From positions 27,490,002 through 27,554,001 of the forward strand of contig OY987242.1 of NCBI GenBank assembly GCA_963920765.1: a stretch of 64,000 bases of DNA. Direction: 5' to 3'. The translations under genes and the position numbers were made by a program. How positions within the stretch are numbered: position 1 is the stretch's first letter; each line of letters begins with the position of its first letter. Source of the stretch: Ulota crispa. Taxonomy: Eukaryota > Streptophyta > Bryopsida > Orthotrichales > Orthotrichaceae. This document shows, piece by piece, positions 34,737 through 45,129 of the stretch. A model generated the notes under the pieces. That model searched no databases. It saw nothing but the letters and a program-made list of their open reading frames with translations, and was not told the DNA's origin.

Positions 34737-36520
34737 CACTGAGACATGCCATTGGGAAAAAACCTTTGCTCTATACAATATTGTAGCAATATTGCATCAA
34801 TACTGACTACAATGGCTTCATAATCTAAAATTGATGCAATACTGCAACAATATTGCAAGCAATTATAGTAGAGACAATACTGTTACTATATGTAAACAAT
34901 ATTACACACTATATAATAAAGCAATATTGAAGTAATAATGAAAGAGTCATACTTCAATATCATATAATGCATTGGGAAAAAAAGGAATTCTTTCATTTTA
35001 TTTATGAAAAAAAAAAAAAAAACTCCATGCATGTATGGCAAGCCACGAGCTCTACAATTGCACCACACAATCTACAACACCACCGAGACTCCCCGGGAGG
35101 TCACCCATCCGAGTGCTACTCCAACCCGAAGGCGCTTACCTTTAGAGTTCTCATGGTGTGGCCACATTGATGCACCACATGAAAAAGCCCTTGCGGGGTA
35201 TGAAATCGGGATGTGGGGGAAAAAACTGAGACATTGATGCACCACATGATTTGAGTCATGCACATGTAAATATTAAATTGAAATTTACCTAGTTATCCAC
35301 GTTCTTCTTCATTTGATTTGTAAAATCAGCAAATTTTGAAAGCCACTTTGGCATAGTAAAACAACTTTTTTCATAATACCTTGGACTAAAAAAAGCTGTT
35401 AAATTAAGTTAGATTTCATTTTTAAAAAACCATTTCAAATTTTGATATTTCATTTAAGAGTTATGTACAAAATTATGAGAGGGTGTTTGAAAATGTTCAA
35501 GAAAATTTCCTTTTCAACCCCTCTTAGAACTTTGCATATAACTTTTTTTGGAGGCTCAAAATGTCAAACAAATTTTTGGAAATGAAAGTTAACTTACTTA
35601 AGATATTTTTTGAGATCAAGTTTTTCTAAAAACAATTGTTTCACTATTCCTTAATGGCCACCAAAGTTTAGTAAGTCTAAAAAACACTAAATTGAGGATG
35701 ATTAAGTTAAAAAAAATCCATTGCACAATACCCTCCAAGAAGTCTTGCAATCCCAATATGAGGTCTAATATAAAATGTGATCATCAAATTTTCTTAAAAC
35801 TATAATTAAGTTTAGCAAACTGATTGAACCATCATACTCAAATGTATAGAAGTAGTCATAATACAAGAGTCAATTAGTAAAATATAATTGTAATTTACAA
35901 ACATGTAGTAAATAACATTTGGGAAGGCAACACCTTCACATCCACTCATTTGTCACCTCCCAAGGTGAAGAATGAGTCTTCTCCATTTAGGAGACTAGGC
36001 CGTCCACATTAAAGCAAGAGTACCAAAATCATATTCTCTTGCAATACTTGCGTAGTATTGATTTACCACCAAAAAAAAATTGTAAATTGTATAGTTGCAA
36101 TATGCATTCAAAACAATTCTTAGTTAAGAATATTGTTGCAATTAATATAACAACAATATTGAATTCTTCAATATTATTTGCGTATATTTTTGTATTGCAA
36201 CAATATTGTAATTGGATAGAAAAAAAATGTAGCAGTATTGCACAAATATTGTATCCATACAAACTTTATCTTAATTGATTGATTGTTTGTAATATTGATT
36301 TGAGCAAATTCTAGTAAATACCAATGTTGCAGTATTGCTTCAATGGGGCTTGTTGTATCAACATTGCAAAATTATTAATCATTGCAATATTGCTAAAAGT
36401 GCCAATTTTAAAATACTATAACAATATAATTTCAATATTGCATCAGTATTGTTGAGGACAAAAAATCCATCAATATTGTATCAATATTGTTGATTTAGGG
36501 GGGTGTTTTCCTGATGAGTG
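34737..36520. mobile_element. Candidate CACTA-like non-autonomous element with CAATATTG clusters
   Basis: Two clusters of the palindrome CAATATTG and near variants (GCAATATTGC, CAATACTG) lie at 34780-34930 and 36040-36500, about 1.1 kb apart. The outer edges read CACTGAGACATG and, inverted, CACTCATCAGG, each followed by a GGGAAAAAACC / GGAAAACACC-like segment. The layout resembles subterminal transposase-binding repeats. The 3-bp flanks (GAT, GTC) do not match, so the ends are tentative. A 5S/tRNA-like SINE lies inside. Confidence 0.4.
35008..35190 (-). repeat. 5S rRNA-like plus tRNA-like SINE
   Basis: On the minus strand, GAGTAGCACTCGGATGGGTG followed by ACCTCCCGGG matches the 3' half of plant 5S rRNA (GAGTAGTACTAGGATGGGTG), preceded by GAGAACTCTAAAGGTAAGCG, like 5S box A/C sequence. 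About 20 bases further is GGTGCAATTGTAGAGC, like a tRNA A-box region, and the unit ends in a 15-T run. It is too diverged to be a working 5S gene. A Pol III-derived retroposon is the simplest reading. Confidence 0.65.
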
Positions 36521-36554
36521 GTCTTCAAGAACCTCATTGAATGAACTTTTATTT

Positions 36555-37469
36555 TTAACCCCTATAGGCCCAAGGAGCCCACTTTGGGCTTTACAAGAAC
36601 TAGGGCAGGCTCTATTGATTTCATAATTTGGAACTTTTTCATGAAATTTTTAGGATGGATGCTACTCATCATAATCTACATGTGAAGCTTTACTTCATGT
36701 CATTCCAATAAGTCATGCAAAAGTTAGAAGGTATTTTCAGTTTCAATGTCAAACTGGGCAGCAAAAAGTATATTCTAAAATTTTTGTTTTTATTTTTATA
36801 TAATTGTATAGAATGATACCTACTCAAAAAACTATTGAATCACTCAATTCCAAATAACGAGGTAAGAGTTAAAAGGAGTTCTATTTTGCGGGCAATGAAG
36901 GTAAGAAGAGGGTAGAAAAAACATATAAAGTTATCTTTTACTCTCAATTTTGAAAAATTTCAAATGAAAATGAAAATTAAAGTTACTAATTGTCTGTTAG
37001 AGCATTCTCACCATTGGGATTAACAATTTTCAAATTCTTCCAAAACTTATTAGCATAAGTTACATCTTTCATTCATCAATACCTTTCACTTTACAATTTC
37101 TGTAAAAATTAATCCAAAATTTTTTTTGGTTAAATTTTTATATATATGCTTGCAACCCATATTCCAACATATTGCCAAAATTGCACAAGAAATACAACAT
37201 ACGTGTTTTTCTCTAAAAAGTTTGAAAAACAAAACTTCACCTTTTAGAAGGACTAGAAAAGCCTACATTTTGAAGTTTGGGCACATTGATCTTGCAATTG
37301 GTGGGGATATTCATTCTAAAATTTTGGGACAATGTAGTTGTGCAAGTCAACTAAAGGACAGATGGATTTGTGAAAAAGTAAGTTTCAATGAATATTTTGA
37401 CCCTAGTTTGGGGACTAGTATTTTGAAGCAGTTTTGGGCCTCTAAACACAAAAGAATTTTAGTAGTTAA
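36555..37469. mobile_element. TTAA-family element candidate (copy G)
   Basis: The left end, TTAA-CCCCTATAGGCCCAAGG, is a clear family end at 36555. The interior is similar in character to copy B. The right end is uncertain; it may share the TTAA at 37466-37469 with copy H, where the inverted sequence reads TTAA-CTACTAAAA. Confidence 0.4.
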
Positions 37470-38116
37470 CCCCTAAATGCCCAAGGGCTTTCTGAACTTC
37501 TTGGCATTTTCAGGAAAGTGAACAATCAACCAACCTTTTCATAAATCTCATCAAGTTTTTTCAAACTGTAATCATACAAATTTGTATTTGACATGTTGGA
37601 GATTATATGGAAAAAAAAAACACAACAATATCACTTATAGTTTGAAAGATTATAACGTTTGAACATGAGGATGTTAAAACTGCAAAAGTGACTTGAAGTT
37701 TTCTAATTCTCATTTCACATGTCAAATCTAAAAAGTTGGTCATCAAAAATATATGAGGTTTAAGGTCATTACATGTTTAACCTCAACCAATTTTTGGCTT
37801 GCAAAATCTACTCTTGTATTTATTTAAATGGATTTCTAATGCGGATTTTTCTCCAAGCTCTAGTGTATATGAGGCTCATTTTCAAGATCTTCCAACACTA
37901 GAAAACTCAAGATTGCAGTGGACACCCTTGTACAAAATCTTGAATAGAAAATCATGAACATTCATTTTCAAAATCGGATTTTTGATGTTGAAAATAGACT
38001 TCAAAACAAACTTGTGTTCAAAAGAAAATACCAAAAATAGTGGTTTGATAAGATTTCATTCAACTTCAAAGTTCTGCAAACACCCAAATTGGGTGCCTTG
38101 GACATATAGGGGTTAA
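37466..38116. mobile_element. TTAA-family MITE (copy H)
   Basis: One of the best-preserved copies. The left end is TTAA-CCCCTAAATGCCCAAG, and the inverted right end is TTAA-CCCCTATATGTCCAAG. Boundary TTAA at 37466-37469 and 38113-38116. 651 bp, no gene. Confidence 0.8.
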
Positions 38117-38166
38117 GTAACCCAAATTGTGTGAAGATCCACAAATGCAGTATTAGGTCAATTGAT

Positions 38167-38337
38167 GCTATATTGTGAGCATAAAATGGAAAGTTGTGAG
38201 TGGTGAGCTAAAGTATGGTTAGTAGGAACCAAATTTGAGCTCAAAACCAATGGAACAGGTATAAAAAAAAGTAAAACTAAATATTTTGACAAAAAATCTC
38301 AAGCTCATGGCTCACGGATCCCTGCTCATAATATAGC
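38167..38337. mobile_element. MITE of the GCTATATTGTGAGC family (copy 1)
   Basis: The left end GCTATATTGTGAGCA and the inverted right end GCTATATTATGAGCA match at 14 of 15 bases. A second copy is at 61929-62202, and both contain TTTTGACAAAAAA next to GAGC(C/T)ATGAGC-like sequence. The target duplication was not resolved. Confidence 0.65.
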
Positions 38338-38425
38338 ATTCCCCATATTAGGTCCATGTTGCTCTTTTTGCAATTTTCAAGAATCAAGCATGCACTATTA
38401 ACTTGTCCAACTTTTGAAAACATTA

Positions 38426-39038
38426 TTAACCCTTAACCCCTGAGCGCCCAGCCCATATTCATCAAAATCTAGAGCCACTCACACTCAATTCAACCAAATT
38501 GTCATCACAAACAAGATCCACAAAATTTAACCGTATTGAATGGTAAGTGAGACAAGCTCCAAAGTATAAGGAAAAGGACAAATGGTTTGACCATACCAAT
38601 AGAAAGATTATAACAAGTCAAACAAGAGCTTTTTCATTTCTGAGCGCTCCATTTTGAGGTCTTGGGGCGCTTAGGGGTTAAACTTTGTATGGGTGGCCAT
38701 GCCTGCCCTCTACAAGGGTTTCTACAGTGATGTGGCAAGTGCCCACCCATTAAAATTTTGTTTTACGAAGTTGCAAAAGTCAACAGTACATGGTGCCCTA
38801 ATGAAAATTACAATGACAGCTTGGGACCTAACACCATGTTTTTGAATCTTATCACAATTTGGATTACAAAAAAATATGAATATATCTCATGAGGTAATTT
38901 TTTGCCTTCTATGATGAACCATGTGTTTATGGTCACTTTTGAAAAAAAATCAGATGAAAAACGACTTTTTTCTGAATCGCAAAATATTTTTTCAAAGACA
39001 GAGGACGATTTTCGTCCTTCTCGACATTTAGGGGTTAA
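38426..39038. mobile_element. TTAA-family element (copy J), host of nested copy I
   Basis: The right end, inverted, is TTAA-CCCCTAAATGTCG. The left end begins TTAA-CCC at 38426 and is interrupted at the next TTAA by copy I; taking out copy I and one TTAA leaves TTAA-CCC-TTAA-ACTTTG, which pairs with the right end. That restores a normal family terminus. The remaining 364 bp are non-coding. Confidence 0.65.
38433..38681. mobile_element. TTAA-family MITE (copy I), nested
   Basis: The left end is TTAA-CCCCTGAGCGCCCAG, and the inverted right end is TTAA-CCCCTAAGCGCCCCAAG. It is 249 bp and well preserved, inserted in a TTAA inside the terminal repeat of copy J. Confidence 0.85.
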
Positions 39039-40658
39039 ATTGTGCAAGCTCGATCCTCCTGCTACAACACTACGCCACGAAGACCGGCCTGACGTTAGGG
39101 ATAAGTGGAAGGCCTCATTAGACAGGAGAGGTCAAGTCACTGGACCCCACTTATTTGCTTGTGGATGTTTAATTTTTGATATTTAAGAACATTTTCAAAA
39201 GTAGGGAAAGGAATTGGATTTTGAGAATCTTCTGGATTTCCGAGACCCCTCTTGCTGAGCCTCACCTGAAAGACAAACTTACATGTAGTTTAAATAGGAT
39301 GTCAAATTTCTAATATTTGAGTTCTCTCCATGCAACACGTGTCTCTCAAAAGTACTCTCTTCTGAAAAATTTCTAATCATCACGCCCAGTAATGAGGCCT
39401 TGAGGTTGTAGTTAGTCTTAATTACTATTGAACTTGTCCTCACAATTCAGCTTCACTCTCCATTCATGACCAATCCACAGAGAAGGATTACGCAGCTCCC
39501 AATATTCCTAATTCCTACTCCAACATTTTGAATAGGTTTCACCACTCCCTCATATCGACCGGTTTGCTTACAACAATTGTGCCCACCATATATGAACACA
39601 ATGACCATTCACAGTTGGTTTTGAAACGACCACAGGTGATTAAGTGCCATTACAGGACAGCAACGGCAACAAATTTCAAAAGTTCTCAACCTACTCTCAA
39701 GATTACGTGATTCGCTGTTGTTCAACATCATGACGGGCCAATTGTACGAAATCAGATTGCTCGCTATGGCCATGACAAGCTTTCATCCTGAAGGTAAGTT
39801 TACACTTCGTTGCAGATTTGTAAGAGGAGAATAGCATTGCATGAAGGTACAATTTTAGGCAATAGTTACTCTGCTGACACCACGTGTGACCAACTGAAAC
39901 TGTAAAAATGAAAGATTGTGCGCATTCCGTCACTTCGGTAACTCTCTGCCATAGTGCTCAACTGTAAAATCTCTGCAATTTACATATCAACAGTCGCACA
40001 TGGGTGATTTGCAAGTGCACGGCATAGAACTACAATGCTTGAAAGGCAGCACGAGAAGTGAGCACTGGGAATCACAGTGCACGGTAATCACAAGAATTAA
40101 CTTCAGACTTTTCCGTTTCAATGATAAGCGGGAAAAACTCATTCCTCCACATCAATTTCATAAGCCGATATCGGTAAAATAGAGATAATCAATTATTACG
40201 GGCGCTGTTCCGGTGGCACAATCTAAACGCATTATCTATACCGGCCCTAGTTTGTGGACAGAAAATAGGCTTCAGCAAAGATTTGCCACAGCTTTTATCG
40301 CAAGATTACAGTCAACTTAACGACGATTGATGTAAAACACCTTAAATAGAACAACTTATCCAACATACAACTTGTATTAAAATTCTCCTTATCACACCAA
40401 AGCATATCACGTCAACATGATCAATAATCCCCTGCAGGGCACAGACAGCCCCACCATCCATTCCCCAACTACAATATACTGATTTCTTAGCAAAGGATCA
40501 AATACTCGCATTCACAGATTACCACGAATTGCGAAGGGAAAGAGTAACCAATGTTAAGCTCGCGCCCAGCGAACTACATATTGCATTGCTTTAAAATCCT
40601 CTTGCACACATTGCCTAAAACACTCTGTTACCAGATACTATATACCATATCAAACTTT
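39039..40658. other. Intergenic region downstream of rbcS copy 2
   Basis: Base composition is closer to 40-45% GC by eye than the flanking DNA. No recognised gene. The right end should contain the 3' UTR of the minus-strand rbcS. Confidence 0.4.
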
Positions 40659-41333
40659 TCAAGGCTTGGCGACCAAGAATCCGCAGATCTGCACCTGCTT
40701 CACATTGTCGAACCCCAGCACGCGCACGTAGCAGCTCGGGTACTCCTTCTTGCACTCCTGGATCTCCCGCAGCACCTGCGACGCGTCCTGGCACCCGAAC
40801 ATGGGCAGCTTCCACATCGTCCAGTACCGCCCATCATAGTACCCGGGGCTCCTGTTGTTCTCCCGGGACACGCCTCCTCCTGCGTTCTGCACATTGCAAC
40901 ACATCACCCACTCTTGTTAACAACACTGCAACAAGCACACTCCATAGCCACATTCACAACGAAGAAACTAGACAGAGGCATTGAGAGTACAGAGTGCGAG
41001 CGATTTGCTTACCACGTCGAACTCGAGGCAGGGGATGAGCTTCTGCTGGATCATGTAGTCCACCTGCTTGGCGATCTGGTCGTCCGTGAGGTCGGGCAAG
41101 TACGAGAAGGTCTCGAACTTGGGCTTGCCGATGGGGCTCCACACCTGCATGCAGTTCACGCGGCTCCCATTCTGGACGGAGCTCAGCTTCTGCACCTTGG
41201 AGGCGAAGAGGCCGTTGCTCTTGAGCCCGGAGAACGCCCGCACGGACGTGGACTCGGCGGAGCTCGCGGAGGCCGACGCCGAGGCGAAGGCAGCGGGGGC
41301 CACCACGGTGGAGGCAGCGACGACGGACGCCAT
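40659..41333 (-). CDS. rbcS: RuBisCO small subunit precursor, copy 2 (one intron)
   Basis: Same 182-residue precursor as the copy at 999-1673, in the opposite orientation 39 kb away. Exon 1 is 41013-41333, the intron 40887-41012 (126 bp, GT/AG), exon 2 40659-40886. By eye, exon 1 differs from copy 1 at one base (AAT/AAC), exon 2 at two (GGG/GGA, GTT/GTC), all silent, and the intron at two. The similarity stops at the start and stop codons: the 5' and 3' flanks are not alignable. Transit peptide 1-61; the mature chain starts at MQVWSP. The promoter has a TATA box and a phased CCAAT array (see 41434 and 41469), unlike copy 1, so the two copies may be expressed differently. Confidence 0.97.
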
Positions 41334-41433
41334 GGCTATGGAGCAACGCTTCGCAAAACGCCGCAGCTGTTGAGGATTGGACGCGCAACGGTGGAGACAC
41401 TCGGGGTTACCACACTCTCTCCGAGAATGGAGC

Positions 41434-41438
41434 TTATA
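41434..41438 (-). promoter_or_regulatory. TATA box of rbcS copy 2
   Basis: The minus strand reads TTTTTCATATAAGCTCC, with TATAA about 100 bp upstream of the ATG, a sensible distance for a plant rbcS promoter with a 60-70 base leader. Inferred from motif and position. Confidence 0.6.
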
Positions 41439-41468
41439 TGAAAAATGAGATGTTGCGGAGAGGATATA

Positions 41469-41570
41469 GGAGCCAATGGGAGAGAAGAGCCAATGGGAGA
41501 GAAGAGCCAATGGGATAGAAAAGCCAATGGGATAGAAAAGCTAATTGGATGCACGAGCCAATGGGAGCAC
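41469..41570 (-). promoter_or_regulatory. CCAAT-box array, six units at exact 17-bp spacing
   Basis: The plus strand has GAGCCAATGGGAGAGAA-like units with CCAAT at 41473, 41490, 41507, 41524 and 41558, and a variant CTAAT at 41541. All are exactly 17 bp apart and 140-240 bp upstream of rbcS copy 2. CCAAT is the NF-Y core. The array is absent upstream of the other rbcS copies. Confidence 0.75.
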
Positions 41571-41639
41571 CTCCTGTGGCTGCCCTTTTGTGGGTGGTGG
41601 AGAATGGAGAATGAGTTCATCTAAGAGATTGTGATGTAA

Positions 41640-43084
41640 TAGAAAAGCAATTTGCATTTCACACATTCAATTGAGGTTTCCAATTTCAAAAAGGGTGAAA
41701 GTAAGAAAAGCAATATGTAAAAAAGACATGTATCAATAAAAATTTCATGTGCAAAAGTTTTTTCAAACCTGTTCTTCTCCTTCTGAGATGAATGAAAGAA
41801 TTTCTTAATTTAAAAAAAATGAAACCCTTACAAAACAAGGACCCGTTTGTCTGAAAACTGAGAATAGGGTGAAGAAGGTGTGATTACCCCTACTTTTAAT
41901 ACCTCCGCATGCAAAGAACACAATATTTGAGAAAAGCATGAAATTCCTTAATTATTGGAGCCGTAATTGGTCTCTAATGCAATTTTGATCAACCAATTTA
42001 GAAAAAGCATTCAAAGTTTGTTTTTTTACGGACTATTTGTGCATGTAGGAAATTTTGGATTTTGAAACTTCACAAACAAAAAATGTAATGCTAAAGTAGC
42101 ATATTGCCTAGTTTCATCATTCCATTCTTTTCAATTAGTTTGATGTCAATGCATGATGTGTATCGTGTTATTTTCTTCAATAATATGAAACAAATCACCA
42201 TACTCTTTTTGGACATGTCAAATTTTACTGTTTTAATTTTGTAATATCTAAACCAATAACATAGTAAATACAATATGATGCTTTTCAAAAGCTTAATGAG
42301 AGTTATATAGCATAATATGTTTCATGCATTCAAAGTTTAGTTAGTGATTGCCAACACTTTGTTTTCTTGCTTTTTGAAAAATTCTTTAGTGATTTATCAT
42401 ACTTTATACTTGAACACTCTTTGGCATTTTAACTAGTTTTGTATGTTGTATAATCTATATCAAACTACAAACAGGTGTTAGTTAGCAAATGCAATTTTTT
42501 ATCAACAAATGAATCTTCCTTCAAGCTTGTTTGTATGCTCCTTTTTTATTTTCACCTAACATTCTTCACAAAATAGTTGAAGTTGAGTAGCATGGTTGGA
42601 AAAGTCAAATTATGCATATCTTGGATTCTCTCACATGTAGTTGAACTTGTCATTAGCTCATATTTCTTCAAAAATTGTACAATGCTTGTTGTTGTGGCCC
42701 TATTAAACGGCTTCTTTTGTAGAAAGATTGCATGGTTGAACATTCTTCAACTTGGAGCCCCTACCAATGAATGGCTTCCTTGCTTTCCTAAAGATTAGTT
42801 TGCAATTTTCCACCATTCTTTGCAATATAATATTAGAACATTTAAGAGATAACACAAGGACATGACTATTGAATGTATTTTTCTAATTCTAAGGAAGTGC
42901 TTTGCTTATCATGAATAGCACATGTACAAAAGGATAATATCGATGAGAAAACAATTGTCCTTACATGACCAACTGCAATTACTAGCAAAGTCAAGCCCAT
43001 TGTGATAAGGCATGCACCTTCCAACATGCCACAATACAACTACAAGTAATCACAAAAAATGACTTATTTAAGTATTGATGACCA
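41640..43084. other. AT-rich intergenic, nothing recognised
   Basis: No gene or complete element seen. Confidence 0.5.
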
Positions 43085-43556
43085 TTAACCTTTAAACAAC
43101 CATAAAGCATAGTATACACACTACCGTATAATTGGCATTTTTTATCAATAAGAAGTTTTAATTTGGGATCTCATGTAGTTCACTAGTATTGTTTTGATCT
43201 ATTCTACAACTAACACCATATTAGGTAAAGTGGGAAAAAAGGGTGTCCCACTTTGTTTTCTCCCCCAATCCCAAAAAGTTAGATTTGAAGGTATTAGATT
43301 CAGTTTGAGCCACTAAGATTTTTTCCCTTGCAAATCCCTCCTATCAAGTGAGGATATTGTGCAAAAAAAAAAAATCTGAGCTTGGTTTGAGGTGATCACC
43401 TCAAACTTTTGAAAGCAAGTTTGAAAGTCCCAAATTATACCTTTTTTCTTCTTTATTGATCTCAATTGTAGTAAAGGTGTGAATCAATTCCAAGTAGAAG
43501 AAAAACATCTCCTATTCAATTGGTTGTAGCGGCACGCTCAAACATTTAGGGATTAA
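43085..43556. mobile_element. TTAA-family MITE (copy K)
   Basis: The left end is TTAA-CCTTTAAACAACC, and the inverted right end is TTAA-TCCCTAAATGTTTGAG. The interior shares a GGCATTT...AAGTTTTAAT(G/T)TGGGATCT block with copy E at 29318, so the two are the same subfamily. Confidence 0.65.
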
Positions 43557-43757
43557 TAGTCACAACGCTATGATGGTAAAAAAAATAGTTTGAAGAGTAT
43601 TTGTAGCATTGTGAAATGCAATATAATCAATCTTTGGAATACATTTTCTATCTTACGTTACACAATATTAGAGGGTTTCAGATATCTCAAAAAAACGATG
43701 AACAAGTGTCGTGAATGAGTTTTTGTTGACAGGTGAACATGAAGTCATCACCAAAGT

Positions 43758-43800
43758 GAACCACCCATGAGGACCTCTTGGAAGTCCTCATGGGTGGTTC
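43758..43800. repeat. Perfect 17-bp hairpin
   Basis: GAACCACCCATGAGGAC (43758-43774) is followed after 9 bases by its exact reverse complement (43784-43800). Pairing does not extend outwards, so it does not look like a typical plant miRNA precursor. Confidence 0.8.
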
Positions 43801-43968
43801 AAGCATGAACGACGTGAAGTTGTGAAGCCTCTCCCTCTCGCTCCTATTCCTATCTCTGCCCTTGCACTTGTCCTTGTTGCCCCCTCGCCTCTCCCTTCCC
43901 TCCTGTTCTTGCCGCTCTTGCACCTATCCTTGTCGCTCCCTGCCTCTAGCTCTTGCTCTTGCTTCTAG

Positions 43969-44047
43969 CCTCTTGCTCTCGCTCCCAACCTCTCGCTCTT
44001 GCTCCCAACCTCTTGCTCTCACTCCCAACCTCTCGCTCTCGCTCCAC
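43969..44047. repeat. 20-bp minisatellite, four units
   Basis: Units of the form CCTCTTGCTCTCGCTCCCAA repeat four times with a few C/T changes, inside a wider pyrimidine-rich stretch starting near 43830. Confidence 0.85.
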
Positions 44048-44091
44048 GTTGCCAAGTTACAAGCACTTGAAGGTTCAAGCTTAAGGGACTT

Positions 44092-44265
44092 CACTAGAAG
44101 AAATGCGTGTTCTTTATAATGAATTATTTTGGATGTCCACTTGTTTTTATGTTACAATTGATATTAAAACTAACATCAAGACGTTAGTTTTAACATCAAT
44201 TGTAACATAAAAACAAGTGGATGTCCAAAAAAATCCGTTATAAAAAACACGGGTTCCTTCTAGTG
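44092..44265. mobile_element. Foldback CACTA MITE with CTT duplication
   Basis: The whole 174 bp is two near-perfect inverted arms of about 85 bp. The ends are CACTAGAAGAAATGCGTGTT and, inverted, CACTAGAAGGAACCCGTGTT, and the inner arms share CCACTTGTTTTTATGTTAC. CTT flanks both sides (44089-44091, 44266-44268), the CACTA 3-bp duplication. It lies only 84 bp from the left end of the 16-kb CACTA element. Transcripts would form one long hairpin. Confidence 0.9.
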
Positions 44266-45129
44266 CTTGGATTAGAAGCAACAATGGTAGAGCTCAAGGG
44301 ATTTGAATTAGCTTACAAGATTAGTGATTCTGGGCAAAATTGAAGGGGTCACTACAAGAAAAAGGGGGTTCAAATGACAAAAATCTGACAAAAAATTGAC
44401 CATTTTGACAGAAACATGAATCTTGTCAATTTTTTTGTCAATCTCAACAAAATTTAATTTCTTTTCTCCTATCAAATATGGCCATGACAAAAACTAGTCT
44501 AGTTTATTCATAACTCTGGTCTCACGTATCTTTTCCGTTCACCACTGGAATGTCTATCTAAAGCTCCTTCCACTCTATTAACAAGTCCAATAAAATAACA
44601 ATAAGCATTGACTGCGAGGCATTATCTTTGAAAATAACATTGACATGTACAATATTGACTCAATTCACTGTAATTATCAGTAAAACTTGATTTTTTTGTG
44701 TGGTGGTCCCCAAAAATTCCAAAAATATGGAAAACCTCCAACAGAAGGTCGTAAACACAAAAATTAATAAATCAATTACATCAACAACATTCCATCACTA
44801 GAAATCTATCATTTGTTACTACTTCACAAAACAGTGTTCTCTTCCATGCTTGCCTTGATGTTCATTTTGTCTTCATGCACGATTTCCGACTCTTGATTTC
44901 TACTCGCTGCAGCTCTTGAGTTGAATTTCACTGTTCTTAGTTGTGTTGGAGGAACGCCAAGAGTTTAGACAGGATTCCTTTTGGTCTCCTCATCGTCGTG
45001 TGGTACCAAAAAGTCATTTTTTGGGGCTTCCGTATTCTGTGGGCGAACTCGCCCTCGATTGTGCAAGCCCCTTCTTCCATCTTCCCTTAGACGTTGAACA
45101 TTGTCCTTGATTTGACCGCTTCCTAAGCC

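Noticed and set aside
35050..35190. Functional 5S rRNA gene
   Set aside because: Too many changes in the internal promoter and the 5' half is largely unmatched.
14630..43556. CCCTAAA words at many sites read as interstitial telomere repeats
   Set aside because: They occur singly, always next to TTAA and in inverted pairs, so they are transposon ends, not telomeric arrays.
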